Below, in pieces: positions 27,769-36,314 of a DNA stretch of 64,000 nucleotides; within the stretch, counting starts at the first letter, position 1; every line of letters starts with the position of its first letter. The notes under the pieces are model-generated. The model did not search any database. It worked only from the letters and a program-made list of their open reading frames with translations, and was not told where the DNA came from. Source of the stretch: UBA2279 sp034399355 (GTDB lineage: Bacteria > Actinomycetota > Coriobacteriia > Anaerosomatales > Anaerosomataceae); assembly GCA_034399355.1 (NCBI GenBank), contig JAXMMT010000009.1:124001-188000 (forward strand), written 5' to 3'. Both the position numbers and the translations under genes were made by a program.

Positions 27769-28683
27769 TTAACCGCACGCCGGAGGTTTACGCTCAGAGT
27801 TGGTCTCCCCGAGGACGAACCTGGCGAAACGGGTGATTGACACGTCGGTGCCGAGCGACACGCCCACTCGCTCCGTGAGCTGCGCGATGGTGATGTCAGG
27901 GTCCTTGACAAAGGTCTGCTCGACTAAAGAGACCTCCTTGAAGAACTTCTGGAGGCGACCTTCGGCAATCTTGGTTTGGATAGATTCGGGTTTGCCCGTT
28001 TCGGCAGCCTGAGCCATGTAGATCGTTTTCTCATGCGCGATCACGTCCGCAGGCATGTCCTCGGCCGACAACGCGATCGGCGCGGCAGCAGCGATCTGCA
28101 TAGCGACGTCCTTGACGAAAGTGCCGAACTCCGAAGCAGCAGCAGCCTCCGCAGTACCTGCAGCGACCTCGACGAGGACACCGATGTTTCCGACGCCGTG
28201 GATGTAGGCACCGACGGCGCCAGCGTCCGATCCGAGTTCGAAGCGGGCAAACCGCGGGATGACCATGTTCTCGCCGATCTTGGCAACGTTCTCGCCGAGA
28301 TACTGCTCGACCGTGATGTCGGTGCGCTCAACGTAGGGCTGACCAAGAAGTGTAGTCACGTCGGCCGGGGCCGCAGTGACAACGTGCTTGGCCACCGAGG
28401 TTACGAAAGACTTGAAGTCGCTATTTCGGGCAACGAAGTCGGTCTCGCAGTTGACCTCGAGGATTGTGCCCACACGCCGATCGTCGCCGATGAAAGATCC
28501 GATGATGCCCTCGTTGGTAGCACGACCGGCCTTCTTCGCGAGGTCAGCAAGACCCTTTGTCCGCAGGATGTCGACGGCCTGGTTCATGTTGCCGTTCGAC
28601 TCGGCCAGGGCTTTCTTGCAGTCCATCATGCCTGCGCCGGTGGTCGCGCGCAGCTCCTTCACCATGGTAGCGGTGATTTCCAT
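27769..28683 (-). CDS. tsf: Translation elongation factor Ts
   Basis: EF-Ts recycles EF-Tu by exchanging its GDP. The 304 residues show the N-terminal VKELRxTTGAGMMDCKKAL and the ILEVNCETDFVARN motif, then two dimerisation-type core repeats. The C-terminus ends with an extra Asn/Ser/Glu/Arg/Lys/Pro-rich tail including a Cys (KPPACG), so it is slightly longer than the family minimum. ATG at 28683; 45 bases separate it from rpsB. Confidence 0.98.
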   Translation of the reverse strand: MEITATMVKELRATTGAGMMDCKKALAESNGNMNQAVDILRTKGLADLAKKAGRATNEGIIGSFIGDDRRVGTILEVNCETDFVARNSDFKSFVTSVAKHVVTAAPADVTTLLGQPYVERTDITVEQYLGENVAKIGENMVIPRFARFELGSDAGAVGAYIHGVGNIGVLVEVAAGTAEAAAASEFGTFVKDVAMQIAAAAPIALSAEDMPADVIAHEKTIYMAQAAETGKPESIQTKIAEGRLQKFFKEVSLVEQTFVKDPDITIAQLTERVGVSLGTDVSITRFARFVLGETNSERKPPACG

Positions 28684-28728
28684 TGTCGTTTCTCCTCGTG
28701 TGGACGTCGCTATGCAGGAGTGTGTGGT

Positions 28729-29562
28729 TTACTCGGCGTCGCCCTCGTCGCTCTTCGTGACAGGCTCGCTTGCCACCTGGGTGTCGACGTCCGACGGGGG
28801 AGCAGACTCCTCTGCGGAAACAGGCTCCTCGACAGAAACGGGCTCCTCGACAGAAACGGGCTCTTCTGCGACGACCTGGTCCCCGCCACGGCCCTCGACT
28901 GCCGCGTCCGCGATCACGCGTGCGATCAGGCTGATCGAGCGGATGGCGTCGTCGTTGCCGGGAATGACGAAATCGACCTCGTCAGGATCGGCGTTGGTGT
29001 CGACGAGACCTATGATCGGGATCTTAAGGCGGCGTGCTTCAGCAACGGCGATGTCCTCACGCTTAGTGTCGACGAGGAAGACCGCATCCGGAAGACCAGT
29101 CATAGCGCGGATGCCCTCGAGGTTACGTTGCAGTTTCTCGTGTTCGGCCCGCAGCTTGAGCGCCTCCTTCTTGGGAAGGCTCGCCATGACGCCGTTCTCC
29201 TCCATGGTCTCGAGTTCGACCATGCGAGCGATACGCTTGCGGATGGTGACGAAGTTGGTGAGCATGCCACCTAACCAGCGTTGGTTGACGTAGGGCTGAC
29301 CGGAACGCTCGGCCGCGGTTCGCATGGTGTCCTGCGCCTGCTTCTTAGTACCGATGAACAGCACCGTGCCGCCCTTGGCGGTGAGGTCGCGGACAAAGCG
29401 GTACGCTGAGTCGAGTTCGCGCAGCGTACGCTGCAGATCGAGAATGTAGATGCCGTTGCGCTCCGTGAAGATGTAGGGCTTCATCTTCGGATTCCAACGA
29501 CGGGTCTGGTGCCCAAAGTGGACACCGGCCTCGAGAAGATCCTTCATCGAGACGACAGCCAT
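28729..29562 (-). CDS. rpsB: 30S ribosomal protein S2 with acidic repeat tail
   Basis: S2 binds late on the small subunit and anchors S1 where present. The core (1-225) shows the MKDLLEAGVHFGHQTRRWNPKM start and the GLVDTNADPDEVD motif. The last 50 residues are an acidic extension rich in Glu, Val, Pro and Ser with repeated EEPVSV blocks encoded by an 18-base tandem repeat. The ATG at 29562 has AGGAGGT eight bases upstream; an in-frame extension to 29598 lacks one. The total is 277 residues. Confidence 0.97.
   Translation of the reverse strand: MAVVSMKDLLEAGVHFGHQTRRWNPKMKPYIFTERNGIYILDLQRTLRELDSAYRFVRDLTAKGGTVLFIGTKKQAQDTMRTAAERSGQPYVNQRWLGGMLTNFVTIRKRIARMVELETMEENGVMASLPKKEALKLRAEHEKLQRNLEGIRAMTGLPDAVFLVDTKREDIAVAEARRLKIPIIGLVDTNADPDEVDFVIPGNDDAIRSISLIARVIADAAVEGRGGDQVVAEEPVSVEEPVSVEEPVSAEESAPPSDVDTQVASEPVTKSDEGDAE
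28807..28860. repeat. 18-bp tandem repeat in the rpsB tail
   Basis: Three head-to-tail 18-base units (28807-28824, 28825-28842, 28843-28860) encode successive Glu-Glu-Pro-Val-Ser blocks. Units two and three are identical; unit one differs at several positions. It keeps the frame and is likely to vary in copy number. Confidence 0.85.
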
Positions 29563-29677
29563 GGCGCTACCTCCTGTTTCGGTTCTTCTTCCGCCCACAT
29601 CTTCCCCTCAGAGTCGCAACCGTCATTGACGGCACCGTGCGCGAGGGTCCGCGAGCGTGCTTATTTGGAGCCGATAC

Positions 29678-29706
29678 AGGGTATCACACGCGTTTCGGCT
29701 ACGGAA
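29678..29706 (-). promoter_or_regulatory. Possible rpsB promoter
   Basis: In the 186-base gap between the response regulator and rpsB, TTCCGT (29701-29706) and TACCCT (29678-29683) are 17 bases apart on the minus strand. The match to consensus is modest. The rest of the gap has a short CCGTC/GACGG hairpin near 29620-29632 and could be an autoregulatory S2 leader, but no known leader structure can be confirmed by eye. Confidence 0.35.
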
Positions 29707-29748
29707 GCGCTGAATGCGGTCCCGTTCGACAAAGTCTCGAGGGCTCAG

Positions 29749-30369
29749 CTAGTACTCGCGTCCGCAACGGGTGCACAGAAGATGCCCCTCGTACCAGCCC
29801 TCGCGCGTCGCATTCGGGATGAGCTCCAATACGAGTTCATCCTCACACGCGGGACACCAGAAGCGGCGCTGGAGTTTGGCGTGAGCGACCAACGCATCCG
29901 CGTCGCCTTCCTTGTCGCGCAGTACCACCTTGAACGAGGGTCCAGTGGGGGCATCGGATTGAGTTCCGACGCTCGGTTCGGGCGCCGGAGGTGCCAGGTG
30001 CTTGAGCGTGAGCTGAATCTTGGCCGAGACGTCCGCAGGCTTGGAGGCACTCTTGATGAGGTAGTCGACTGCGCCGAGATCAAGCGCTCGCTCGATGGCG
30101 GATTCCTCGCCGAGATTGGTGAGAATCACGACAGGTATGGCGGACAGGCGTGGGTCTGCTTTGATGGTCTCGAGCACCTCCAGACCCCCCATGCGCGGCA
30201 TGATGAGGTCCAATACGACCAGGTCGTAGTGCGCGTTTCGTAGCTCGTTCAACGCCTCAAGCCCGTCACTCGCCGTTGACACTTCGAAGCCATCCGCGAC
30301 GAGCTTGTCGTGGTACATCCTGCGAAGCAGTTCAGTGTCCTCGACGACGAGGATTCGATGTCCTGGCAC
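29749..30369 (-). CDS. Response regulator with C-terminal zinc-ribbon-like domain
   Basis: The first 120 residues are a complete CheY-like receiver: acidic pair Glu10/Asp11, phospho-acceptor Asp54 (VVLDLIMP), Thr84 and Lys106. A Pro/Ala/Ser linker (about 126-145) leads to a small C-terminal domain with Cys172-x2-Cys175 and Cys199-x2-Cys202, spaced like a zinc ribbon. There is no DNA-binding helix-turn-helix or enzymatic output domain. No histidine kinase is nearby. It lies 17 bases downstream of the sigma factor gene and is likely co-transcribed with it. Function unknown; signal-dependent protein or RNA binding is possible. Confidence 0.85.
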   Translation of the reverse strand: MPGHRILVVEDTELLRRMYHDKLVADGFEVSTASDGLEALNELRNAHYDLVVLDLIMPRMGGLEVLETIKADPRLSAIPVVILTNLGEESAIERALDLGAVDYLIKSASKPADVSAKIQLTLKHLAPPAPEPSVGTQSDAPTGPSFKVVLRDKEGDADALVAHAKLQRRFWCPACEDELVLELIPNATREGWYEGHLLCTRCGREY

Positions 30370-30386
30370 GATGTCTCTTCCTTCCG

Positions 30387-31178
30387 TCAGCTGGCGGGAA
30401 CGTAGCCCTGCGCGGCACGGAGTCGTGCGCGCAGTCTTAGAACGGCCTTCGTGTGCAACTGGCTCACCCGGGACTCGGTGACGCCGAGTACGGCACCAAT
30501 CTCCTTGAGAGTCAGACCTTCGTAATAGTAGAGCGCTATGACGGTCTTCTCGCGGTCTGGTAGTCGGTCAATCGCGCTGCTCAGTATCTCCTTGAGTTCG
30601 ACGTTCTCGAACATTTGAACGGGGTCTTCAGCAGACTTGTCCTTGATGCTGCCGAGAACATTGCCCTTATCGTCCTTGTCTTGTCCGCCAGTCCACAACT
30701 CCTCAAAGGAAATGACCGACGTGTAGGAGAGCTTGGTCAGGACGTCTTGCAGTTGGCGAGCCGAGACCCCCATCTCACGCGCGACCTCCGTGTCACTGGG
30801 AACACGCTTCAAGCGGTTTTCAAGTGTGATGTAGGCCTGCTCGATCTCCCGAGAGCGTGCTCTCACCGACCGTGGAACCCAGTCCATTGCGCGAAGTTCG
30901 TCGATGATCGCACCCTTGATGCGCGCTATAGCATAGGTCTCAAACTTTATACCGCGACCTGGGTCGAACTTCTCAATTGCGTCGATAAGTCCGAACACGC
31001 CATACGATATAAGGTCAGACGTATCCACCGTCTGGGGGAGGTTGGATGAAAGCCGGCCGGCGACGTACTTGACCAGCGGTGAGTAGTTCAAAATGAGCGT
31101 CTCCCGGGCATCCGGGTCTCCGCTCTCCTTGTACGTGGCCCAGTAGGCGGACACGTCCGTCTTCGGGTCTTGTCTCAT
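30387..31178 (-). CDS. WhiG/SigD (FliA)-family RNA polymerase sigma factor
   Basis: This sigma70 group 3 protein has region 2 (about 20-95, with DLISYGVFGLIDAIEKFDP), region 3 (about 100-160) and region 4 with the helix-turn-helix TLKEIGAVLGVTESRVSQL near residue 230. The length of 263 is typical of WhiG and FliA/SigD. The ATG at 31178 is chosen because AAGGGG lies about ten bases upstream; a GTG at 31199 overlapping the xerC stop is the alternative. In Bacillus sigD occupies the same place, just upstream of rpsB. Whether it drives motility, development or something else here cannot be read from the window. Confidence 0.92.
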   Translation of the reverse strand: MRQDPKTDVSAYWATYKESGDPDARETLILNYSPLVKYVAGRLSSNLPQTVDTSDLISYGVFGLIDAIEKFDPGRGIKFETYAIARIKGAIIDELRAMDWVPRSVRARSREIEQAYITLENRLKRVPSDTEVAREMGVSARQLQDVLTKLSYTSVISFEELWTGGQDKDDKGNVLGSIKDKSAEDPVQMFENVELKEILSSAIDRLPDREKTVIALYYYEGLTLKEIGAVLGVTESRVSQLHTKAVLRLRARLRAAQGYVPAS

Positions 31179-31195
31179 ACGGTGGGAGCCCCTTC

Positions 31196-32095
31196 TCACG
31201 CTCGCGGATGTGCATTGCGGTGCACGTCCTTAAGCCGCTTCGTGCCCAAATGAGTATAAATCTGGGTTGTGGAGAGCGCAACGTGGCCGAGAAGTTCCTG
31301 CACACTACGGAGATCGGCGCCGCCTTCGAGCAGGTGCGTGGCGAACGTGTGGCGCAATGTGTGTGGGTGCATACCCCTGTCTGCACCGAGCTGGTCGAGA
31401 TAGCTCGTGAGTAGTCTTCGGACGCTGCCGCTCTGAAGGCGTGTGCCTAAGCGGTTGAGAAAAAGCGCATCAGTGTGGCTCTTCTGAGCGTAGGTGGGTC
31501 TTCCCTCGGCCAGATAGGAACGCAACCGGTTGACTGCCTGACGGTGCATCGGCACGATGCGTTCCTTCGATCCCTTGCCCATCACCTTGACCTGTCCCTG
31601 CGTGAGATCGACGTCCGCGACGTCCAAGGTCTCGAGTTCTCCGACACGGATGCCTGTAGCGTAGAGGAGTTCGAGAATGGCGGCGTCTCTCAGACCTTTG
31701 GGCTTGGACAGGTCGGGAGCCTCGAGTAGGGCGGTCATGAGGTCTGACGGTACGGTCTCAGGAAGACGGCGTTGCAGTCGCGGAGTGCCGAGGACGGCGG
31801 CAGGGTTCACATCGGCAAGGCCTTGGGTCTGCAGAAAAACGTAGAAGGACCGTAGTGTGGACGTCTTGCGTGCGATGGTGCGACGTTCGTAACGAGCGAG
31901 GTCCAGCTCGGCGAGATAGCCGCGGAGTTGTCGGTGCTTGAGCGTGAGTGGATCGTACGAGTTGCGTTCGCACCAGTCGAGGAACTGTCGCATGTCCGCC
32001 GCGTAGGCGCGCACTGTATGGGGCGACATGTTTCGCACGACGCTCAGGTGGTCAAGAAACCGGTCGGCAAGTTCATGGCCGGAGCTCTGGGTCAT
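31196..32095 (-). CDS. xerC: Tyrosine recombinase XerC
   Basis: XerC with XerD resolves chromosome dimers at dif, in coordination with FtsK. The 299 residues have the N-terminal SAM-like core-binding domain and the catalytic domain with Arg in ATGIRVGEL, HxxR in HTLRHTF, the second His in LLGH and Tyr in TTQIYTHL. The ATG overlaps the trmFO stop as ATGA. The trmFO-xerC order is conserved in Gram-positives, so it is a housekeeping gene rather than a mobile-element integrase. Confidence 0.95.
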   Translation of the reverse strand: MTQSSGHELADRFLDHLSVVRNMSPHTVRAYAADMRQFLDWCERNSYDPLTLKHRQLRGYLAELDLARYERRTIARKTSTLRSFYVFLQTQGLADVNPAAVLGTPRLQRRLPETVPSDLMTALLEAPDLSKPKGLRDAAILELLYATGIRVGELETLDVADVDLTQGQVKVMGKGSKERIVPMHRQAVNRLRSYLAEGRPTYAQKSHTDALFLNRLGTRLQSGSVRRLLTSYLDQLGADRGMHPHTLRHTFATHLLEGGADLRSVQELLGHVALSTTQIYTHLGTKRLKDVHRNAHPRA

Positions 32096-33462
32096 GGCGT
32101 GTTGACCTCCTCGGGCATCGACGACGCCTGGCCTTGGGCGAGCACCGAAGTCGTGGCTATGAACTCAGAAAGCGAGCGCCGCGCGCGCTCGGCGTGCGCC
32201 GCGTAGCGAGCGCGTTTTGAGCGGACTGGTGGGTTCAGCGCCGGCATGAGGCCGATGTTGACATGCATCGGTTGGTAGTCTCGGACTTCCGGGTCGGTGG
32301 CGTACGCGATGAGGGCACCGAGCGCCGTGTCTTCCGGGAGCACTATGGATGGTGCGCCCGTGAGGTCCGCATAGACGTTGAGCGCGGCGAGAAGCCCGGA
32401 GCCGACTGCCTCGAGGTAGCCTTCGGTGCCCGAAAGCTGCCCGGCAATGCGGATTCGGGGCTCGCCGCGTAATGAAAGGTTCGAATCAAGTAGTCTGGGC
32501 GCGTCGATGTAGGTGTTGCGATGCATGACGCCGAAACGAAGGAACTCGGCACGCTCGAGTCCGGGGATCATCCGAAAAACGCGGTCCTGTTCGCTGAAGA
32601 CGAGGTTCGTCTGGAGGCCGACCAGGTTGTATGCGGTGCCGCTTCGGTTCTCGGGACGGAGCTGTACGACCGCCCATGGGCGCTCGCCAGTGTGCGGATC
32701 CGTGAGTCCCACGGGCTTCATGGGGCCGAAGCGCGCGGCATCGCCTCCCCGCCGGGCGATTTCCTCGATGGGCTGACAGGCCTGGAAGAGGTCGGATACC
32801 TCAAACTCCTTGGTGGTGACGCGGCGTGCGGAGACGAGCTCGGCGATGAATCGAGCGTACTGCTCCCGAGACATCGGGCAGTTGAGATAGTCTGCTCCAC
32901 CGCCCTTGTCGTAGCGCGATGCTGCGAACACGACCGCGTGATCGATGCTTTGTGCATCGATGATCGGTGCTGCTGCGTCGTAGAAGGACAACCGGTCCGA
33001 GCCGACCAGCGTGCTGATCTGCTGTTGGAGGTCCGGGCTTGTAAGAGGTCCGGTTGCGATGATGACGTGTCCCTCTTTAGGAATGTCGCTGACCTCAGTT
33101 CTAATCACGTCGACGAGCGGGTGAGACTCGACCAGACGGGTCACTCGTGCGGAGAAGGCGACTCGGTCGACCGCCAGCGCAGCGCCTGCTGGGACAGCAC
33201 TCTCACGAGCGACTGAGATCAGCATGCTGCCGAGTGTGGTCAACTCGTGCTTGAGCATGCCTGGAGCGGTGTTGGGGTCATCGCTCTTGAACGAGTTGGA
33301 GCAGACGAGCTCTGCTAGGTCGCTTGTGTGATGTGCAGGTGCAGAGGCCCGGGGACGCATCTCGTAAAGTCCTACGCGGATGCCACGCTGGGCGAGCTGC
33401 CATGCGGCCTCAGTTCCGGCGAGGCCACCACCAATGACGGTCACGACTGGGATCTGCTGCAA
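32092..33462 (-). CDS. trmFO: Folate-dependent tRNA m5U54 methyltransferase TrmFO
   Basis: TrmFO methylates U54 of tRNA using methylene-tetrahydrofolate and FAD. The FAD-binding VIGGGLAGTEAAW lies at the N-terminus, with the family motifs LYEMRP, CSNSFKSD and PMKPVGL. The preferred start is TTG at 33462, five bases after GGAG, giving 456 residues; the longer open frame from 33540 runs into dprA. topA, which lies between dprA and trmFO in Bacillus, is absent here. Confidence 0.94.
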   Translation of the reverse strand: MQQIPVVTVIGGGLAGTEAAWQLAQRGIRVGLYEMRPRASAPAHHTSDLAELVCSNSFKSDDPNTAPGMLKHELTTLGSMLISVARESAVPAGAALAVDRVAFSARVTRLVESHPLVDVIRTEVSDIPKEGHVIIATGPLTSPDLQQQISTLVGSDRLSFYDAAAPIIDAQSIDHAVVFAASRYDKGGGADYLNCPMSREQYARFIAELVSARRVTTKEFEVSDLFQACQPIEEIARRGGDAARFGPMKPVGLTDPHTGERPWAVVQLRPENRSGTAYNLVGLQTNLVFSEQDRVFRMIPGLERAEFLRFGVMHRNTYIDAPRLLDSNLSLRGEPRIRIAGQLSGTEGYLEAVGSGLLAALNVYADLTGAPSIVLPEDTALGALIAYATDPEVRDYQPMHVNIGLMPALNPPVRSKRARYAAHAERARRSLSEFIATTSVLAQGQASSMPEEVNTP

Positions 33463-33508
33463 GAAGACTCCGTTCTCGACGTGGGTATGTGTGGATTGTA
33501 ACCGCCAT

Positions 33509-34384
33509 TCAGGTCTGTCTGCTAACGGAGTAACGCCCATCGCGAAGTCGGACGATCGAACCGCGCAGTTCGAAACGTGTCAGATCACATGCAATCGAGA
33601 TGATGTCTCGTTTCAGGTGAAAAGCCAGGTCATCCGGTCTCATCGGGTCGGCGCGGAGTGCGGCGAGGATGGGGTCAGCTTGCTCAGATGGCGCCTCCCG
33701 TCCATCGGCGGGCAGCTCCCCGAGTGTGAATCCGACGGACACGAGCTCGTCACGAAGCTCGGCCTCACAGGTGACGGGTGCGCATCCCTGGCGGATGAGC
33801 CTGTTCGCTCCCCTGCACTCTGGGGCAAGGATCGACCCAGGGACAGCCCACACGTCTCTGCCTGCGGCCAGGGCGTGATCGGCAGTCCCAAAGGTGCCGC
33901 TCGGCAGTCCGGCCTCGACGACGAGGACTGCAAGAGAAAGTCCGGCGATGATGCGGTTCCTTCTGGAGAACGCCCAGCGCTGTGGTGGGGCGCCCCAAGG
34001 CATCTCGGAGATGACCGCATGCCGGCTCCGCAGAGTATCGAGGAGGCTTGCTGCCCGACGGGGATAGTCGATGTCGGCCCCGCATCCAAGGACGGCGATC
34101 GTGGTTCCACCCGCATCGATCGCCGCTTCATGCGCCGCCATGTCGCAGCCGATGGCACCTCCCGACACGATGGGGATCCCATTCGTGGCGGCCCAGCCCG
34201 CGAACCTACTGGCACATGTAAGACCATAAGGGGTCGCCTTGCGTGCGCCGATCACGGCGAGACTTGGTCCGAGTGCAGAGGGGTCTCCGCATCCGTACAA
34301 CGTGTGCGGGGGGTCTGGTGATAGGCGGAGGAGTTCCGGATAGTCACTGTCGTGAAGGTGTATCTCCCACCGTTTTGTACTCAC
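33509..34384 (-). CDS. dprA: DNA-processing protein DprA (Smf)
   Basis: DprA loads RecA on incoming single-stranded DNA. The 291 residues contain the Rossmann-like core with GARKATPYG, SGGAIGCDMAAHEAAI, AVLGCGAD, FSRRNRIIAGL and SGTFGTADHALA, and a C-terminal winged helix (about 230-291). The start is GTG at 34384, overlapping the yifB stop (GTGA). With yifB/comM it forms a competence-type pair, but no other uptake gene is in the window. Confidence 0.95.
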   Translation of the reverse strand: MSTKRWEIHLHDSDYPELLRLSPDPPHTLYGCGDPSALGPSLAVIGARKATPYGLTCASRFAGWAATNGIPIVSGGAIGCDMAAHEAAIDAGGTTIAVLGCGADIDYPRRAASLLDTLRSRHAVISEMPWGAPPQRWAFSRRNRIIAGLSLAVLVVEAGLPSGTFGTADHALAAGRDVWAVPGSILAPECRGANRLIRQGCAPVTCEAELRDELVSVGFTLGELPADGREAPSEQADPILAALRADPMRPDDLAFHLKRDIISIACDLTRFELRGSIVRLRDGRYSVSRQT

Positions 34385-35862
34385 ATTAGCTCCCCGAGAC
34401 GATATCCGGCAGATTCAAGTATGTGGTCACGCGTGACGTGCTCGTCTGCGCAAAGATCGGCAATCGTGCGTGCTACGCGAAGCGTCCGGGTCACCGCCCG
34501 TCCGGAGAGACCCATCGTGCGTGCGAGCGTCTCAAGCGTCGTTCGGGCGCTCTTGTCGGGCTGACACGCGGAGATGAGACGCGTTCCTGCCAGAGTGCGG
34601 GTATGCGGGCGGTCGCCCGCGAACGCGATTGCCTGTGTTACGCGCTGAGCTACGACCTGGGAAGACTCCTCCTCACCTGTACAGGTGAGGATACGCGCAG
34701 GATCAACGCAGTCGACTCGCAGGCGCATGTCGATCCGGTCCAACAACGGCCCACCGATGCGTCCTGTGTATCGCTCGATGGTTGGCAGCGTGCAAGAACA
34801 ACGTCGCTTGGCGTCGCCAAGGTACCCACACGGACAAGGGTTCATCGCGGCGATCAGGGTGAACGCAGCCGGGTAGCACACACGCCCTTCCGCGCGCACC
34901 AGTGTGACGGTTCCGTCCTCAAGCGGCTGGCGCAGGGCCTGGAGTGCCGCTGGGCCGAACCCGGGGAGTTCGTCGAGGAAGAGCACGCCATTGTGCGCCA
35001 GACTCACCTCGCCGGGACGCGGCGGTGAACCGCCACCAATCAGTCCGGCCGTAGACGTGGAGTGATGCGGCATGCGAAACGGGCGAATTCCGGCCAGTGT
35101 GGGACGCTCGTCCACACCCGCGACCGAGTGGACCAGTGCGGTTGTCATGCGCTCATCGTCATTGAGCGGGGACAGTATCCCACCGAGACGGCGGGCGAGC
35201 ATGGTCTTGCCCGAACCCGGAGGGCCGACGAGAAGGAGGTTGTGACCGCCCGCTGCCGCTATCTCGAGAGCCCGCTTCGCAACGTGGTGTCCTGCAACGT
35301 CGCCAAGATCGGGTGTGGCCAACCCTTCGTAGGTGCTGTGGCACCGGGGCTGTTCTGACACGAGCCGTCCGGTCGTGAGGACCCGCATGTGGTCCACAAT
35401 GCGGCACCGTACCCGTCCGACGACGGCTGCAGCCGCCAGAGCGGCAGAGGGGCCGAGTAAGTCGAAGCCTGCTTGAGCTGCGGCGTAGGCGTGTGCAAGC
35501 ATGCCCGGCACTGGCCGGACGCTCCCGTCGAGGCCGAGCTCCCCCACCGCCGTTGATCCATCGATGAGCGTCGAAGGGATTTGTCGCGTCGCAGCAAGTA
35601 TAGCGAGCGCTATCGGGAGGTCGAATCCCGTGCCGTGTTTGCGCAAGGGTGCGGGGGCCAGGTTGATAACGACCCTCGCGTTCGGGAAAACAAGCCCTGC
35701 CGCTCTGACGGCCGAGCGCACCCGCTCGCGTGCCTCTTGGACTGCTGTGTCTCCGAGGCCCACGATTGCGAACATGGGGAGGCCCGACGTGACATCGGCC
35801 TGTACCTCGACAGGCAATGCCTCCACACCACGGACTGTCGCGGTCATCACTGTCGCCTGCAT
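34381..35862 (-). CDS. comM: YifB/ComM family Mg chelatase-like AAA+ ATPase
   Basis: ComM is a DNA helicase that extends recombination during transformation; the family is also called YifB. The 493 residues begin with the LonC-like domain (SGLPMFAIVGLGDTAVQE), then the AAA+ core with Walker A GPPGSGKTML at about 215, Walker B LFLDELPGF and the PCPCGYLG cysteine motif, and a C-terminal helical domain. ATG at 35862, four bases after yraN. The yraN-yifB-dprA order is common. Confidence 0.94.
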   Translation of the reverse strand: MQATVMTATVRGVEALPVEVQADVTSGLPMFAIVGLGDTAVQEARERVRSAVRAAGLVFPNARVVINLAPAPLRKHGTGFDLPIALAILAATRQIPSTLIDGSTAVGELGLDGSVRPVPGMLAHAYAAAQAGFDLLGPSAALAAAAVVGRVRCRIVDHMRVLTTGRLVSEQPRCHSTYEGLATPDLGDVAGHHVAKRALEIAAAGGHNLLLVGPPGSGKTMLARRLGGILSPLNDDERMTTALVHSVAGVDERPTLAGIRPFRMPHHSTSTAGLIGGGSPPRPGEVSLAHNGVLFLDELPGFGPAALQALRQPLEDGTVTLVRAEGRVCYPAAFTLIAAMNPCPCGYLGDAKRRCSCTLPTIERYTGRIGGPLLDRIDMRLRVDCVDPARILTCTGEEESSQVVAQRVTQAIAFAGDRPHTRTLAGTRLISACQPDKSARTTLETLARTMGLSGRAVTRTLRVARTIADLCADEHVTRDHILESAGYRLGELM

Positions 35863-35865
35863 CGG

Positions 35866-36237
35866 CTATCCCTCAAGTACGAAGGCAGCTCTGTGATGAC
35901 GAAGTAGCGCCCGATCATCGGAGAGTACTCGTATTGCGATGACGTCGAAGCGCACGGGTACTGATGTCAGGTCTGCATGGGCTATGTAGGCCCTCGCAAG
36001 TCTCGCCAAACGCTTCTGCTTGGACGGTGACACCGCTTCCTCGGGCGTGCCGGCGTTCACGCTGCGGCGCGTCTTCACCTCGACGAACACAAGCTCGGCA
36101 CCGTCGAGCGCCACGATGTCGACCTCACCGGTTGCGCAACGCCAGTTGCGCTCGGCCACAGTCATCCCCGTCCGTTGCAGGTACTCGACTGCTGCAGTCT
36201 CTCCTCGTACTCCCAATTCTGTCGTGCGTTTACTCAT
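35866..36237 (-). CDS. yraN: UPF0102 / YraN family nuclease-like protein
   Basis: YraN has a Holliday-junction-resolvase-like endonuclease fold of unproven function. The 123 residues show GEVDIVALDG and VFVEVKTR, which are the Asp, Glu and Lys positions of the PD-(D/E)xK core. The ATG at 36237 has AAGGGGGGA eight bases upstream. The usual rnhB-yraN-yifB-dprA order is kept. The 77-base gap to rnhB shows no clear promoter. Confidence 0.92.
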   Translation of the reverse strand: MSKRTTELGVRGETAAVEYLQRTGMTVAERNWRCATGEVDIVALDGAELVFVEVKTRRSVNAGTPEEAVSPSKQKRLARLARAYIAHADLTSVPVRFDVIAIRVLSDDRALLRHHRAAFVLEG

Positions 36238-36314
36238 GACGACATCCCCCCTTGCTGAGAGGGTGACGCATGAGGCTTGCCCCGAACCTAACCAGAGTGA
36301 AACAGAAGATATCC

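Noticed and set aside
29563..29748. A tRNA or other structured RNA in the 186-base gap upstream of rpsB
   Set aside because: No cloverleaf arms, CCA end or T-loop sequence can be found; only short hairpins are visible.
31196..32095. Tyrosine recombinase as a sign of a mobile element
   Set aside because: It is XerC in its conserved place after trmFO, with no attachment sites, flanking repeats or cargo genes.
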